Positions 9,812 through 18,106 of a stretch of 64,000 nt of DNA are shown here, in pieces. The notes under the pieces are model-generated. The model saw nothing but the letters and a program-made list of their open reading frames with translations, did not search any database and had not been told where the DNA came from. Each line of letters opens with the position of its first letter. Within the stretch, counting starts at the first letter, position 1. The DNA is from Streptomyces luomodiensis. Its GTDB lineage: Bacteria; Actinomycetota; Actinomycetes; Streptomycetales; Streptomycetaceae. The position numbers and the translations under genes are program-made. The stretch spans positions 1,922,001-1,986,000 of the forward strand of contig NZ_CP117522.1 of NCBI RefSeq assembly GCF_031679605.1, in the 5' to 3' direction.

Positions 9812-9924
9812 GGGCGGATCTCCTGGGGCAGGCCGACGCAGGTCCGGCCGGCGGCGGCCATGTGCCGTTCCCGGGCGGGCCGTTCGGTGGGGGCCTCGGC
9901 GCGGAACTCCTCGACGCTGCTCAT
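9808..9924 (-). pseudogene. fadE30: 38-codon remnant, probably of fadE30 (ipdE1)
   Basis: A 38-codon reading frame begins with ATG at 9924 and ends at a TGA overlapping the ipdF start. It reads 'MSSVEEFRAEA', a short junction, then 'ERHMAAAGRTCVGLPQEIRP'. From memory the FadE30 acyl-CoA dehydrogenase begins with a similar VEEFRA... segment and about 40 residues later has ...LAAAGLTCLGWPEE. The frame therefore looks like two pieces of a fadE30 N-terminus joined by an internal deletion, with the rest of the roughly 385-codon gene lost. The position fits: fadE30 precedes ipdF in Mycobacterium. It may survive as a leader that couples translation to ipdF. The homology is by eye only. Confidence 0.5.
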
Positions 9925-9940
9925 GCCGTTACGTTAATCT

Positions 9941-9954
9941 ACCAAACACTTGTT
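9941..9954. promoter_or_regulatory. candidate KstR2 operator 2
   Basis: ACCAAACACTTGTT fits the recalled KstR2 box AnCAAGnnCTTGnT with one mismatch, and matches the reverse complement of the site at 3672-3685 at 12 of 14 positions. It lies between the fadE30-remnant/ipdF/kstR2/fadA6 operon and the divergent enoyl-CoA hydratase operon, 17 bp before the first start on each side. Confidence 0.8.
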
Positions 9955-9970
9955 AGGGAAGGAGGGCATG

Positions 9971-10828
9971 ATGTCCGCTGCCCACGACGCATCCGCCCCA
10001 CCCGTGCGCTACGAGAAGCGGGGTCCGGTCGCGACGGTCACCATGAACCGGCCCGAGTACCGCAACGCGCAGAACTCCGCGATGACCTACGCCCTGGACC
10101 GGGCGTTCTACCGCGCGGCCGAGGACGACGAGGTGAAGGCCGTCGTCCTGGCCGGGGCGGGCGAGCACTTCTCCGCCGGCCACGACATCGGCACCCCCGG
10201 GCGGGACGCGCATCTGCCCTTCGAGCGCCGGGCGGGACTGTGGTGGGACCACTCGGACAAGGAGGGCGCGGAGAGCCGCTTCGCCCGCGAGTCCGAGGTG
10301 TATCTCGGCATGTGCCGCCGCTGGCGCGAGCTGCCCAAGCCGGTCATCGCCTCCGTACAGGGCGCCTGTGTGGCGGGCGGTCTGATGCTCGTCTGGGTGT
10401 GCGACCTGATCGTGGCCTCGGAGGACGCGTTCTTCGCCGATCCGGTGGTGCGAATGGGCATACCGGGCGTCGAGTACTTCGCCCACCCGTGGGTGATGCC
10501 GCCGCGCATCGCCAAGGAGTTCCTCTTCACCGGCGACCGCATGAGCGCCCGCCGCGCCCACGAGGTCGGCATGGTCAACCGCGTCGTCCCCCGCGCGGAA
10601 CTGGCGCGGCGCACCCGGGAGCTGGCGCTGCGGATCGCTCGGATGCCGCGCCTCGGACTCGCCCTGACCAAGCGCGCCGTGAACCAGGCCGAGGACCTCC
10701 AGGGTCTGCACGCGGGCATGGACTCGGCGTTCGGCCTGCACCACCTGGCGCACGCGCACAACGCCGAGACCGCACCCGACGCGCTCGGCGGCATGGACAT
10801 CCACGCGATGAAGAGGGCGGGCGGCTGA
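9971..10828 (+). CDS. enoyl-CoA hydratase/isomerase family (EchA13-like?)
   Basis: A 285-residue crotonase with oxyanion-hole segments 'AGEHFSAGHDIGTPGRD' (about 64-80) and 'VQGACVAGGLMLVWVCDLIVAS' (about 131-152). The insert 'LWWDHSDKEG' and C-terminal 'FGLHHLAHAHN' mark a distinct actinobacterial subgroup. It heads an operon with the two FadE genes, so it probably hydrates the enoyl-CoA they form. GGAGG at 9961-9965 lies 5 nt before ATG 9971, so I prefer that start to ATG 9968. The stop overlaps the next start (TGATG). Equivalence to EchA13 is uncertain. Confidence 0.8.
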   Translation: MSAAHDASAPPVRYEKRGPVATVTMNRPEYRNAQNSAMTYALDRAFYRAAEDDEVKAVVLAGAGEHFSAGHDIGTPGRDAHLPFERRAGLWWDHSDKEGAESRFARESEVYLGMCRRWRELPKPVIASVQGACVAGGLMLVWVCDLIVASEDAFFADPVVRMGIPGVEYFAHPWVMPPRIAKEFLFTGDRMSARRAHEVGMVNRVVPRAELARRTRELALRIARMPRLGLALTKRAVNQAEDLQGLHAGMDSAFGLHHLAHAHNAETAPDALGGMDIHAMKRAGG

Positions 10829-12003
10829 TGGACCTCGACCTCAGCGAGGCGGACGAGGCGTTCCGCACCGAGGTCCGCGACTGGCTGGCCGCGCATGTGC
10901 CGGCCACTCCGCTGCCGTCCCTGGAGAGCGCCGAGGGTTTCGCCGCCCACCGGGACTGGGAGCGCGAACTGGCCGCCGACCGCTGGTCGGTGGTGTCCTG
11001 GCCCACGGAGTACGGCGGGCGGGGCGCCTCGATCCTGCACTGGCTGATCTTCGAGGAGGAGTACTTCGCCGCCGGCGCGCCCGGACGGGTCAGCCAGAAC
11101 GGCATCCACCTGCTCGCCCCCACCCTCTTCGCGCACGGCACCGCCGAGCAGCGGGCCCGGGTCCTGCCCGCGATGGCGCGCGGCGAGGTCATCTGGGCGC
11201 AGGCGTGGTCCGAGCCGGAGTCCGGTTCCGACCTGGCCTCGCTCACGTCGTCGGCCCGGCGCGCCGCCGGCGGCTGGCTGCTGAGCGGCCAGAAGACGTG
11301 GTCGTCCCGGGCCGCGTTCGCCGACCGGGCCTTCGGCCTGTTCCGCAGCGATCCGGACGCCGGGAAGCCGCACCACGGGCTGACGTACCTGATGTTCCCG
11401 CTGGACGCGGAGGGCGTCACCGTGCGGCCCATCGGGCGCCTCGACGGCCGGCCGGCCTTCGCGGAACTCTTCCTGGACGAGGTGTTCGTACCGGACGAGG
11501 ACGTCATCGGCGAGCCCGGCCAGGGCTGGCGGATCGCGATGAGCACCACCGGCGACGAGCGCGGGCTCACCCTGCGCAGCCCGGGACGCTTCACGGCGGC
11601 CGCCGACCGGCTGACCGCGCTGTGGCACGAGCACGGCGACCCGGCCGACACGGCACTGCGCGACCGGGTCGCCGACGCGGTGATCGGCGCCCGCGCCTAC
11701 CGGCTGTTCTCCTACGCGGCTGCCTCCCGCGTCCTGCACGACGAGGGCGCCCCGGCCGGCGCCGCCGCCAGCCTCAACAAGATCTACTGGTCCGAGCTGG
11801 ACATCGCCCTGCACGAGACGGCCCTGGATCTGCTCGGCCCGTACGGCGAACTCGCCGACCACGCGCCCGACTCCCCCGCCCACGGCGGCTGGGCCGAGGG
11901 CTACACCTTCTCCCTGGCCGGGCCCATCTACGCGGGCACCAACGAGATCCAGCGCGACATCGTCGCCGAGCGGCTGCTCGGCCTGCCGAAGGGACGCCGG
12001 TGA
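10828..12003 (+). CDS. fadE31: acyl-CoA dehydrogenase, FadE31-like alpha subunit
   Basis: A 391-residue acyl-CoA dehydrogenase. Family blocks are 'WPTEYGGRGASILHWLIFEEEYF', 'QAWSEPESGSDLASLTSSA', 'LSGQKTWSSRAAFADRAFGLF' and the C-terminal 'GPIYAGTNEIQRDIVAERLLG'. This agrees closely with my memory of FadE31 of the KstR2 regulon. Steroid-degrading ACADs of this type form alpha2beta2 heterotetramers with a shorter partner encoded next door, as here. It probably acts in beta-oxidation after ring opening. It is clearly distinct from the FadE30-like remnant. Confidence 0.85.
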   Translation: MDLDLSEADEAFRTEVRDWLAAHVPATPLPSLESAEGFAAHRDWERELAADRWSVVSWPTEYGGRGASILHWLIFEEEYFAAGAPGRVSQNGIHLLAPTLFAHGTAEQRARVLPAMARGEVIWAQAWSEPESGSDLASLTSSARRAAGGWLLSGQKTWSSRAAFADRAFGLFRSDPDAGKPHHGLTYLMFPLDAEGVTVRPIGRLDGRPAFAELFLDEVFVPDEDVIGEPGQGWRIAMSTTGDERGLTLRSPGRFTAAADRLTALWHEHGDPADTALRDRVADAVIGARAYRLFSYAAASRVLHDEGAPAGAAASLNKIYWSELDIALHETALDLLGPYGELADHAPDSPAHGGWAEGYTFSLAGPIYAGTNEIQRDIVAERLLGLPKGRR

Positions 12004-12989
12004 TGCGGTTCCTCCTCGACGCCGAGCAACGGGAGTTCGCCCGCTCCCTCGACGGACTGCTCACCTCCTGCGACACCCCGGCCGCGATACGGGCCTGGGC
12101 GGCCGGTGACCACGCCCCGGGGCGGGCTCTGTGGGCGCGGCTGGCCGAGGCCGGGGTGTTCGCCCTGGCCGTACCGGAACGGTACGGCGGCTTCGGTCCG
12201 CTGCCGCTCGACCTGTCCGTCGCCTTCGCGCAGGTGGGGCGGCACGCCGTCCCCGGCCCGCTGGTGGAGACGGTCGCGGCGGCGGCCCTGCTGGACCGGC
12301 TCGGCGACGCGGACGCGGCCGGTGCCCACCTGCCCGGCATCGCCTCCGGCACGACCGTCGCCTCCCTGTGCCTGACCGCCCTCGGCCCGTACGCCCTGGA
12401 CGCCGACGCGGCCGACACGGTGCTGGTCGTGGACGGCGACACGCTGCGCGTGGGCGCCCGGCCGGGGCCCGTCCAGCCCTCGGCCGACCCGGGGCGGCGC
12501 CTGTCGCGGCCGTCCGGCGGCACGGTCCTCGCCGAGGGCCCGGCCGTGGCCGCGGCCGCCGCGCACGCGGCCGGCCTGGCCGCGCTGGCCACCTCGGCCC
12601 AGTCCCTGGGAGTCGGCCGCGCGCTGCTCGCCCGTACCGTCGAGTACGTCAAGCGGCGCACCCAGTTCGGCGTGCCCGTCGGCTCCTTCCAGGCCGTCAA
12701 GCACCGGCTCGCGGACACCCTCCTCGCCCTGGAGTTCGCCGAGCCGCTGGTGCACGGCGCCGCCCTCGCGCTCGCCGCGGGCTCCCCGGACGCCGACCGC
12801 GATGTCGCCGCCGCCAAGGTCACGGCGGGCGAGGCCGCCTACCGGGCCGCGCGCACGGCCCTGCAACTGCACGGGGCGGTCGGCTACACGGACGAACTGG
12901 ACCTGTCCCTGTGGATACGCAAGGCCCGCCCGCTGCGCGACGCCTGGGGCACCCCGGCCGCCTGCCGGGCCCGCGTACTGGCAGCCTGA
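12003..12989 (+). CDS. fadE32: acyl-CoA dehydrogenase, FadE32-like beta subunit
   Basis: A 328-residue short acyl-CoA dehydrogenase starting inside the previous stop (TGATG). It has 'RALWARLAEAGVFALAVPERYGGFG' near the N-terminus and the FAD-contact segment 'VKRRTQFGVPVGSFQAVKHRLAD' towards the C-terminus, with 'ALQLHGAVGYTDELDLSLW'. Length and order match FadE32, partner of FadE31. Loss of FadE32 in Rhodococcus blocks degradation of a late ring-opened intermediate, as I recall. FadE33 (IpdE2) is the main alternative identity, which affects the pathway reading. Confidence 0.8.
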   Translation: MRFLLDAEQREFARSLDGLLTSCDTPAAIRAWAAGDHAPGRALWARLAEAGVFALAVPERYGGFGPLPLDLSVAFAQVGRHAVPGPLVETVAAAALLDRLGDADAAGAHLPGIASGTTVASLCLTALGPYALDADAADTVLVVDGDTLRVGARPGPVQPSADPGRRLSRPSGGTVLAEGPAVAAAAAHAAGLAALATSAQSLGVGRALLARTVEYVKRRTQFGVPVGSFQAVKHRLADTLLALEFAEPLVHGAALALAAGSPDADRDVAAAKVTAGEAAYRAARTALQLHGAVGYTDELDLSLWIRKARPLRDAWGTPAACRARVLAA

Positions 12990-13065
12990 CGCGCGCGGCT
13001 CGCCGCCGGCCCGGACCGGCCTCGTGCTGAACACCCGCCCCGACGGATGAGAGAGGCCGGGAGAC

Positions 13066-13854
13066 ATGGACAACGGCAACCCACTGGACTTCACCGGGCG
13101 CGTGGTGCTCGTCACCGGCGGCACCAAGGGCATCGGCGCCGCCATCGCGGAGGCGTTCCTCGGCGCCGGAGCCGATGTCGTCGTCTGCGGCCGCAACGCC
13201 CCGAAGACGCTGCCGGCGGCCCGGGGCAGGGAGGCGGTCCTCGTCCCCGCCGACGTGCGCGATCCCGTGGCGGCGGCGGGGCTCGTCGACAGCGCGGTGG
13301 GGCGTTTCGGCCGCCTGGACGTGCTCGTCAACAACGCTGGCGGCTCCCCGGACGCCGACGCGGCGACCGCCTCCCCCCGCTTGGTGGAGAAGGTCGTCGC
13401 GCTCAACCTGCTCGCGCCGTTCTACGTGGCGCAGGCGGCCCACCGCGCCATGCGGACCCGGCCGGGCGGCGGCTCGGTCGTCAACATCGGCAGTGTCTCC
13501 GCCCACGACCCGCAGCCGGGCACCGCCGCCTACACGGCCGCCAAGGCCGGGCTGCTGGCCCTCACCAAGGCGCTCGCCCTGGAGTGGGCGCCCCAGGTAC
13601 GGGTCAACCACATCACCACCGGGCTGATCCGCACCGAGAGCGCGGCCGCCGGCTACGGCACGGACGGCGGTGCCTCGGTGGCCGGCGTCATCCCAATGGA
13701 ACGGATGGCCCACCCCGGCGACGTCGCCCGCGCCTGTCTGTTCCTCGCGAGCGACCTGGCCGGATACGTCACCGGCGCCGACCTCGCGGTGCACGGGGGC
13801 GGGGAGGTTCCGGCCCGCTACCTCGCCGCGAGGGCGGCCGGCGGGCAGGGGTGA
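13066..13854 (+). CDS. SDR oxidoreductase, Rv3549c-like
   Basis: A 262-residue short-chain dehydrogenase with TGGTKGIG (17-24), NNAGGSP (89-95), Ser143, Tyr156 and Lys160 (YTAAK), and a C-terminal 'HGGGEVPARYLAA' tail that recalls Rv3549c. In Mycobacterium that gene sits beside echA20; here it is at the end of the echA-fadE31-fadE32 operon, 76 bp after fadE32, with GGGAG upstream of ATG 13066. The substrate is not established. It marks the end of the KstR2-type locus. Confidence 0.82.
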   Translation: MDNGNPLDFTGRVVLVTGGTKGIGAAIAEAFLGAGADVVVCGRNAPKTLPAARGREAVLVPADVRDPVAAAGLVDSAVGRFGRLDVLVNNAGGSPDADAATASPRLVEKVVALNLLAPFYVAQAAHRAMRTRPGGGSVVNIGSVSAHDPQPGTAAYTAAKAGLLALTKALALEWAPQVRVNHITTGLIRTESAAAGYGTDGGASVAGVIPMERMAHPGDVARACLFLASDLAGYVTGADLAVHGGGEVPARYLAARAAGGQG

Positions 13855-13887
13855 ACGCGGACCGGAGCGTGCAGGGCGCCGAGCGCC

Positions 13888-14832
13888 TCAGGTGGTGGGG
13901 AACGACACCTTCGTCAGTTCTTCCGAGATCCGCCAGATGCGCTGGGCCTCCTCGGTGCTGCGCAGGCGGGAGTAGAGCTTCTGGTCGGCGGGCGGGCCTC
14001 CGAGGTGCCCCAGGCCGCTCGGCCCGTAGAGGTGGCCGGGCTGGGCTTCGGCGGCCGTCGCGGCGTAGAGGGCGGGGAGCTTCGCGGTCTCGACGGTCCC
14101 GAGGAGGATGCCACGGGCGGACAGGGCGCTGATGAGCTTCCTGCCTCCGGTTTCCGTGTCGCGGCCGACTTCGGGGCGCGCGGCGAGCAGGCTGGTCGGA
14201 GCGACCCCGGGGTGGGCGAGGTTGCTCGTGATGCCCCAGCCGTGCGCCTGGCTGAGCCGGTCGAGTTCGAGGCCGAAGAGCCCGAAGGCGATCTTCGACT
14301 GGCTGTACGCCTTCATACCGTCATAGGAGCGTTCCCAGTTCAGGTCCTCCCAGTTGATGTCGTTGCGGTTCGCGGCGATGCTGATCTGCGAGGTCACCCG
14401 GGCCTGGCCGGCGCGCAGCAGCGGAAGCAGATGGGCCACCAGGGCGAAGTGGCCGAGGTGGTTGGTGCCGAACTGAAGCTCGAACCCGTCGGTGGTCGTC
14501 TGGCGGTCGGGCGGGGTCATCACCCCGGCGTTGTTGATGAGGATGTGGAGGGGGCGGCCTTCCTCGCGCAGCGTGTCGCCGAGGGCCGCGACCGAGGCGA
14601 GTGAGGACAGGTCGAGGGCGTGGAGCGACACGTCGGCGCCGGGAACTGCCTGCACGATGCTCGCGACCGCCGCTTCGCCCTTGCGCCGATTCCGTACGGG
14701 CAGGAGTACCTCGGCCCCGGCCGCGGCGAGTCGCGTGGCGAGTCCGAGGCCGATGCCGTCGCTGGCCCCGGTGACGAGCGCGCGCCGCCCGGTGAGGTCG
14801 GGCACGGTGATGTCGATGGTTTTGCGCGGCAT
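13888..14832 (-). CDS. SDR oxidoreductase (retinol dehydrogenase-like)
   Basis: A 314-residue SDR of the large 'protochlorophyllide/retinol dehydrogenase-like' group: TGASDGIG (21-28), NNAGVM (100-105), active-site '[10 protein letters not shown]' with Ser151, and Tyr176/Lys180 in 'YSQSK'. The '[19 protein letters not shown]' block is typical. It is divergent from a TetR gene with three operator-like repeats between them, so it is most likely controlled by that TetR. Codon use and gene context separate it from the steroid-type locus. The substrate is unknown. Confidence 0.88.
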   Translation of the reverse strand: MPRKTIDITVPDLTGRRALVTGASDGIGLGLATRLAAAGAEVLLPVRNRRKGEAAVASIVQAVPGADVSLHALDLSSLASVAALGDTLREEGRPLHILINNAGVMTPPDRQTTTDGFELQFGTNHLGHFALVAHLLPLLRAGQARVTSQISIAANRNDINWEDLNWERSYDGMKAYSQSKIAFGLFGLELDRLSQAHGWGITSNLAHPGVAPTSLLAARPEVGRDTETGGRKLISALSARGILLGTVETAKLPALYAATAAEAQPGHLYGPSGLGHLGGPPADQKLYSRLRSTEEAQRIWRISEELTKVSFPTT

Positions 14833-14868
14833 GCGCTCCTCCTGGGGTCATGTTCGTGAGCCGCCGCT

Positions 14869-14922
14869 CAATGTATGCGACGATCACAATGTATGCAACG
14901 TTCACAATGTAGGCGGCGCTCA
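14869..14922. promoter_or_regulatory. three tandem 18-bp operator-like repeats
   Basis: Three adjacent 18-mers, each beginning CAATGTA and ending in TCA: CAATGTATGCGACGATCA (14869-14886), CAATGTATGCAACGTTCA (14887-14904) and CAATGTAGGCGGCGCTCA (14905-14922). They fill the gap between the divergent SDR and TetR genes and end 15 bp before the TetR ATG. They are the probable binding array for the TetR protein. Confidence 0.75.
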
Positions 14923-14937
14923 GATTAGGCTGTCTCC

Positions 14938-15531
14938 ATGAAGAAGCGGCCTTACCACCACGGAGACCTTCGCGCAGCCCTGCTCGAACGGGCCGAGCAA
15001 GCACTGCGTGAGCGGGGATCGGGCGCACTGTCCCTCCGAGAACTGGCCCGCGACCTCGGCGTGAGCCCCGCAGCACCCAGCCGCCACTTCAAGAGCAAGC
15101 AGGCGCTGCTGGACGCCCTGGCCCTGGACGGCTTCGAACGGCTCAACGAGGCCCTCGAGGCGTCCCAGAAGGGCGCGGGCCGGACCTTCGGCGAGCGCCT
15201 GACCGCCATGGCCCGGACGTATGTGGGCTTTTCCCTGACGAACGCCGCACTGCTCGACTTGATGTTCTCGGCCAAGCACAGCCCGGAGGCGTCGCAGGCA
15301 CTGGAAGCGGCCGCACACCGATGGGCCGAGCAGGGCCTGGAACTGGTCAGCACCGGGCAGCGTCAAGGCGAGGTGCGCGAGGGGCCGGTGGACCGTGTCG
15401 CCCTGACGGTGTTCGCGCCGATATACGGGTACGTCGGCCTGGCGGTGAGCGGCGCACCGCTGCCCGAGACGGACGAGCGCGGACTCGACGACGTCATCGC
15501 GTCCATCATTCGCGCGTGCAGACCGGAATAG
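14938..15531 (+). CDS. TetR-family regulator
   Basis: A 197-residue TetR regulator. The N-terminal HTH lies in 'LSLRELARDLGVSPAAPSRHFKSKQALLDAL' (about 37-67), with the opening 'KKRPYHHGDLRAALLERA' common in this subgroup. The C-terminal ligand domain is of the TetR_C WHG type ('FSLTNAALLDLMFS'). It is divergent from the SDR gene and probably represses both through the 18-bp repeats. Few promoter bases separate the repeats from its start, so strong autoregulation is likely. The ligand is unknown. Confidence 0.9.
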   Translation: MKKRPYHHGDLRAALLERAEQALRERGSGALSLRELARDLGVSPAAPSRHFKSKQALLDALALDGFERLNEALEASQKGAGRTFGERLTAMARTYVGFSLTNAALLDLMFSAKHSPEASQALEAAAHRWAEQGLELVSTGQRQGEVREGPVDRVALTVFAPIYGYVGLAVSGAPLPETDERGLDDVIASIIRACRPE

Positions 15532-15609
15532 AGCCGTACCAGGGCGCCCGTACCACGGGTCCCGACTCACCCGGCGGGCCGGTCGGCGGCTGGATTCGGC
15601 GGATGCGGG

Positions 15610-16272
15610 CTACGCCGTCGGCCTCTGCATGATGCCGGTGAGGACCAGTCCGGCCAGCACCTGGCCGTAGTGGAGGTCATCCTCGTCCGACGACGGTTCC
15701 GGGCGGCCGAACCTGCGGGCGAGCGGCTGCTGGATCAGCCCACTGGTGGGCCCCATCACCGCGAAGTAGAGCAGATGCATGGGCACCGGCGGCATGACTC
15801 CCTTGGCGACGAGTCGCTCGATGCTCGGCTCGACGTTCTCCATGAAGGGCTGGATATACCGCTCGAAGAGGTAGTCGAGCCGCTCGGATTCGCGGGCCGC
15901 CTCATCGGCCACGATGCGGTGAAGCTGGGGCAGGTGGGCGGATTTCCGGTAGATCTTCCGGACGGCGGCGACGATCAGATCTTGGTCGTCGTCATAGTCG
16001 TCGCCGAAGGCCGGGCCGTCGAACTCGAGGACTTCCGCGGAAGCGAAATCGACGACCGCGCGCCAGAAGGCGAGCTTCGAGCCGTAGCGCACGCTGATGA
16101 AGTTGTGACTGACCCCGAGTCTGTGCGCCAGAACGCGGACCGTGGTCGCGTTGTAGCCCAGCTCCGCGAAGGCGTCGAGGCCCCGCCGCAGGATCCTCTG
16201 CTCGACCTCGGCCGGATCGCCGTCGAGGACCGACGTTCGTGAAGCGGCCCGCCGCCCGGGTGAGTTTGCCAT
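15610..16272 (-). CDS. TetR-family regulator of the LinD-like operon
   Basis: A 220-residue TetR regulator; the HTH is in 'ATTVRVLAHRLGVSHNFISVRYGSKLAFW' (about 42-70). The C-terminal half has an acidic stretch 'FGDDYDDDQD' and no recognised ligand motif. It is convergent with the previous TetR and divergent from the LinD-like operon. Two palindromes in the shared upstream region make it the likely repressor of that operon. Confidence 0.9.
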   Translation of the reverse strand: MANSPGRRAASRTSVLDGDPAEVEQRILRRGLDAFAELGYNATTVRVLAHRLGVSHNFISVRYGSKLAFWRAVVDFASAEVLEFDGPAFGDDYDDDQDLIVAAVRKIYRKSAHLPQLHRIVADEAARESERLDYLFERYIQPFMENVEPSIERLVAKGVMPPVPMHLLYFAVMGPTSGLIQQPLARRFGRPEPSSDEDDLHYGQVLAGLVLTGIMQRPTA

Positions 16273-16305
16273 GTCGCTGCTCCTAACCGTCGCTCCGCCC
16301 AGTGT

Positions 16306-16352
16306 AGTTGACAGTCGTCAACTCCTCGACTCATACTCTTGACACCTGTCAA
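16306..16352. promoter_or_regulatory. two palindromes sharing a TTGAC/GTCAA core (TetR operators)
   Basis: AGTTGACAGTCGTCAACT (16306-16323) has 7-bp perfect arms around a 4-bp centre. TTGACACCTGTCAA (16339-16352) has 6-bp perfect arms around 2 bp. Both share the TTGAC/GTCAA half-site. They lie 33-80 bp upstream of the TetR start and overlap a plausible -35 region (TTGACA) for the opposite operon. Confidence 0.75.
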
Positions 16353-16452
16353 GCAGCCGACTTCGCGGCGCCCCAGAGGGACGTGTGTCGCTTGAGGTCG
16401 ATCGCGACCAGAAGAAGGCCGATGTCGAGGCGAAAGCCGCGTGAACCTCATG

Positions 16453-16471
16453 GGTGACCACGTTGGTCACC
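16453..16471. promoter_or_regulatory. perfect palindrome in the 5' leader of the LinD-like gene
   Basis: GGTGACCA-CGT-TGGTCACC has 8-bp perfect arms around 3 bp and ends 16 bp before the ATG at 16488. It could be a second regulator's operator or a leader hairpin that affects translation. Its half-site differs from the TTGAC/GTCAA palindromes upstream. Confidence 0.6.
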
Positions 16472-16487
16472 GACGAAAGAAGAAACC

Positions 16488-18089
16488 ATGACACCCGAGC
16501 TCGTCACTCACGATCCGGGACTGGGAATCGATCTCGACCGGATTCCCGTCCTCGACGACCTCCAGCTGGGCCACCTGCGCCATCTCGAGAATCTCGCCAA
16601 CCAGTTGCCGGGTGACTGGTCGAAGATGGGAGGGGCCGATCCCGGGCAGGAGCTGTTCGACGCCTACCGCTACCAGCTCGCGTACATGGCGTACACGCTG
16701 GGCCTCGCGCATTACCACTGGTTGCCCGCTGCCCCCTCGGCCGTCAAACCGACTTTCGAGAAGACGGTCGGGAAAATGCTGCGCCGTGATGTCTGGGGCT
16801 ATTGGAAGGAGGCCAGCGGCGGTGCCCGTGCCCTCGACCCCGACATCGAGGAGCTGCGCGAACCCTGGACCGATCCGGTGGTCAAGGAGAACATCATGTA
16901 CAGCGGCCACCTGTACGCGATGACCGGCCTGCACGCCACGTTGTTCGATGACGACCGTTATGACGCCCCTGGTGCCCTGACGTTCGAGTGGAATCCGGTT
17001 TTCCAGGGCCTGGCACCGGAAATCCACGTCTATCAGCGGTCGACTTTGGGCGAAGCCATTTACTGGCAGATGGTGGAGAACGGTTGGCTGGGCGTGGCCT
17101 GTGAGCCCAATTGCATCTTCATCGTCTGCAACCAGTTCCCCATGATGGGTTTCCGGTTCGAGGACATCCGCAACGGTACGGCCCGCGCCGAGGAGGCGAC
17201 ACAAGCCTACGCGGCAGCCTGGGAGCGGCGGGGCATGTATGCCGACAACGGCTCCATCTACCCGTTCTTGATGGTGAAGCAGAACCAGCTGGTCCCGCCC
17301 GTCGGCGTGACGAACGACGCTTGGGTGGCGTCGGTGATGAACACCTGGAACCGCGACGTCGTCAGGGAAACCTTCCCCCAGCAGCTGCGGGGCACGCTGA
17401 AGACCGGACCGGACGGCACCATCTCGCCCTACGCGCCGTCTGTCATCCCGCGGGTCCGGGCCGCCCTGGCCGCCGGCGAGCCCGCGGACCTGCCCCAGGA
17501 CACCACCGATCCGACGACGGACCCGACGTTCGGTTACGTCGCGGCCGCGTTGTCCGAGCTCGGGGACGAACGCCTGCGCGGACTGCTGGCCCACGCCGAC
17601 CGTTTCATGAACCCCACCTGGGAGAACGGCGGACTGTACTACCCCCGCGACGACCGCCCGTGGGACGCCGAGGGCAACCGGATCCACGTCGACGCCATGA
17701 CCGGCAACGTCATGCTGGGCTACTCCCGGCTCAACGTCCCGGACGGCCTCTGGTCCCTCTACAACCGGCCGTGGACCGCCGAGCACTTCGCCCAGCCCCA
17801 CGTGGCCGCGCAGGACGGTGAGGTCGACCTGCGCCGCGCCTACTACCACCGCGACAGCCACACGCTGCTGCTCACCGCGCGCCCGCGCGACAGCAAGCCG
17901 TCCGACGTCTCGCTGACCGTCGCCAACTCACCGTCCCGCCCGTGGACGCTCAGTTTCGACGGGGTCACCGTCGCCGGCAGTGACGGTCCGGAGCACACCT
18001 CGGCCGTGCGTGTCGTCGCGGACGGGGACACGCTCCGCATCAGTACGGCACTCGATTCCGAGACGACACTGGCCCTGCGCTGGTCATGA
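16488..18089 (+). CDS. linalool dehydratase/isomerase-like protein
   Basis: A 533-residue protein of the LinD-like superfamily. Family landmarks are 'NIMYSGHLYAMTGLHATLF' (135-153), 'VACEPNCIFIVCNQFPMMGF' with Cys205 and Cys214, and 'DAMTGNVMLGYSRLNVPDGLW' (about 404-424). Cys205 and Cys214 are nine residues apart, as are the two catalytic cysteines of Castellaniella LinD, which needs no cofactor to isomerise and dehydrate monoterpene alcohols. No signal peptide is visible, whereas LinD is periplasmic. The last 110 or so residues look like an added beta-rich domain. The substrate is unknown. It overlaps or abuts a SCO-like gene and is probably repressed by the divergent TetR. Confidence 0.75.
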   Translation: MTPELVTHDPGLGIDLDRIPVLDDLQLGHLRHLENLANQLPGDWSKMGGADPGQELFDAYRYQLAYMAYTLGLAHYHWLPAAPSAVKPTFEKTVGKMLRRDVWGYWKEASGGARALDPDIEELREPWTDPVVKENIMYSGHLYAMTGLHATLFDDDRYDAPGALTFEWNPVFQGLAPEIHVYQRSTLGEAIYWQMVENGWLGVACEPNCIFIVCNQFPMMGFRFEDIRNGTARAEEATQAYAAAWERRGMYADNGSIYPFLMVKQNQLVPPVGVTNDAWVASVMNTWNRDVVRETFPQQLRGTLKTGPDGTISPYAPSVIPRVRAALAAGEPADLPQDTTDPTTDPTFGYVAAALSELGDERLRGLLAHADRFMNPTWENGGLYYPRDDRPWDAEGNRIHVDAMTGNVMLGYSRLNVPDGLWSLYNRPWTAEHFAQPHVAAQDGEVDLRRAYYHRDSHTLLLTARPRDSKPSDVSLTVANSPSRPWTLSFDGVTVAGSDGPEHTSAVRVVADGDTLRISTALDSETTLALRWS

Positions 18090-18106
18090 ACACGGAGGTC
18101 CCTCGC

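Noticed and set aside
14869..14922. Three 18-bp repeats as a CRISPR array
   Set aside because: The units are adjacent with no spacers, lie in a divergent promoter and have no cas genes nearby.
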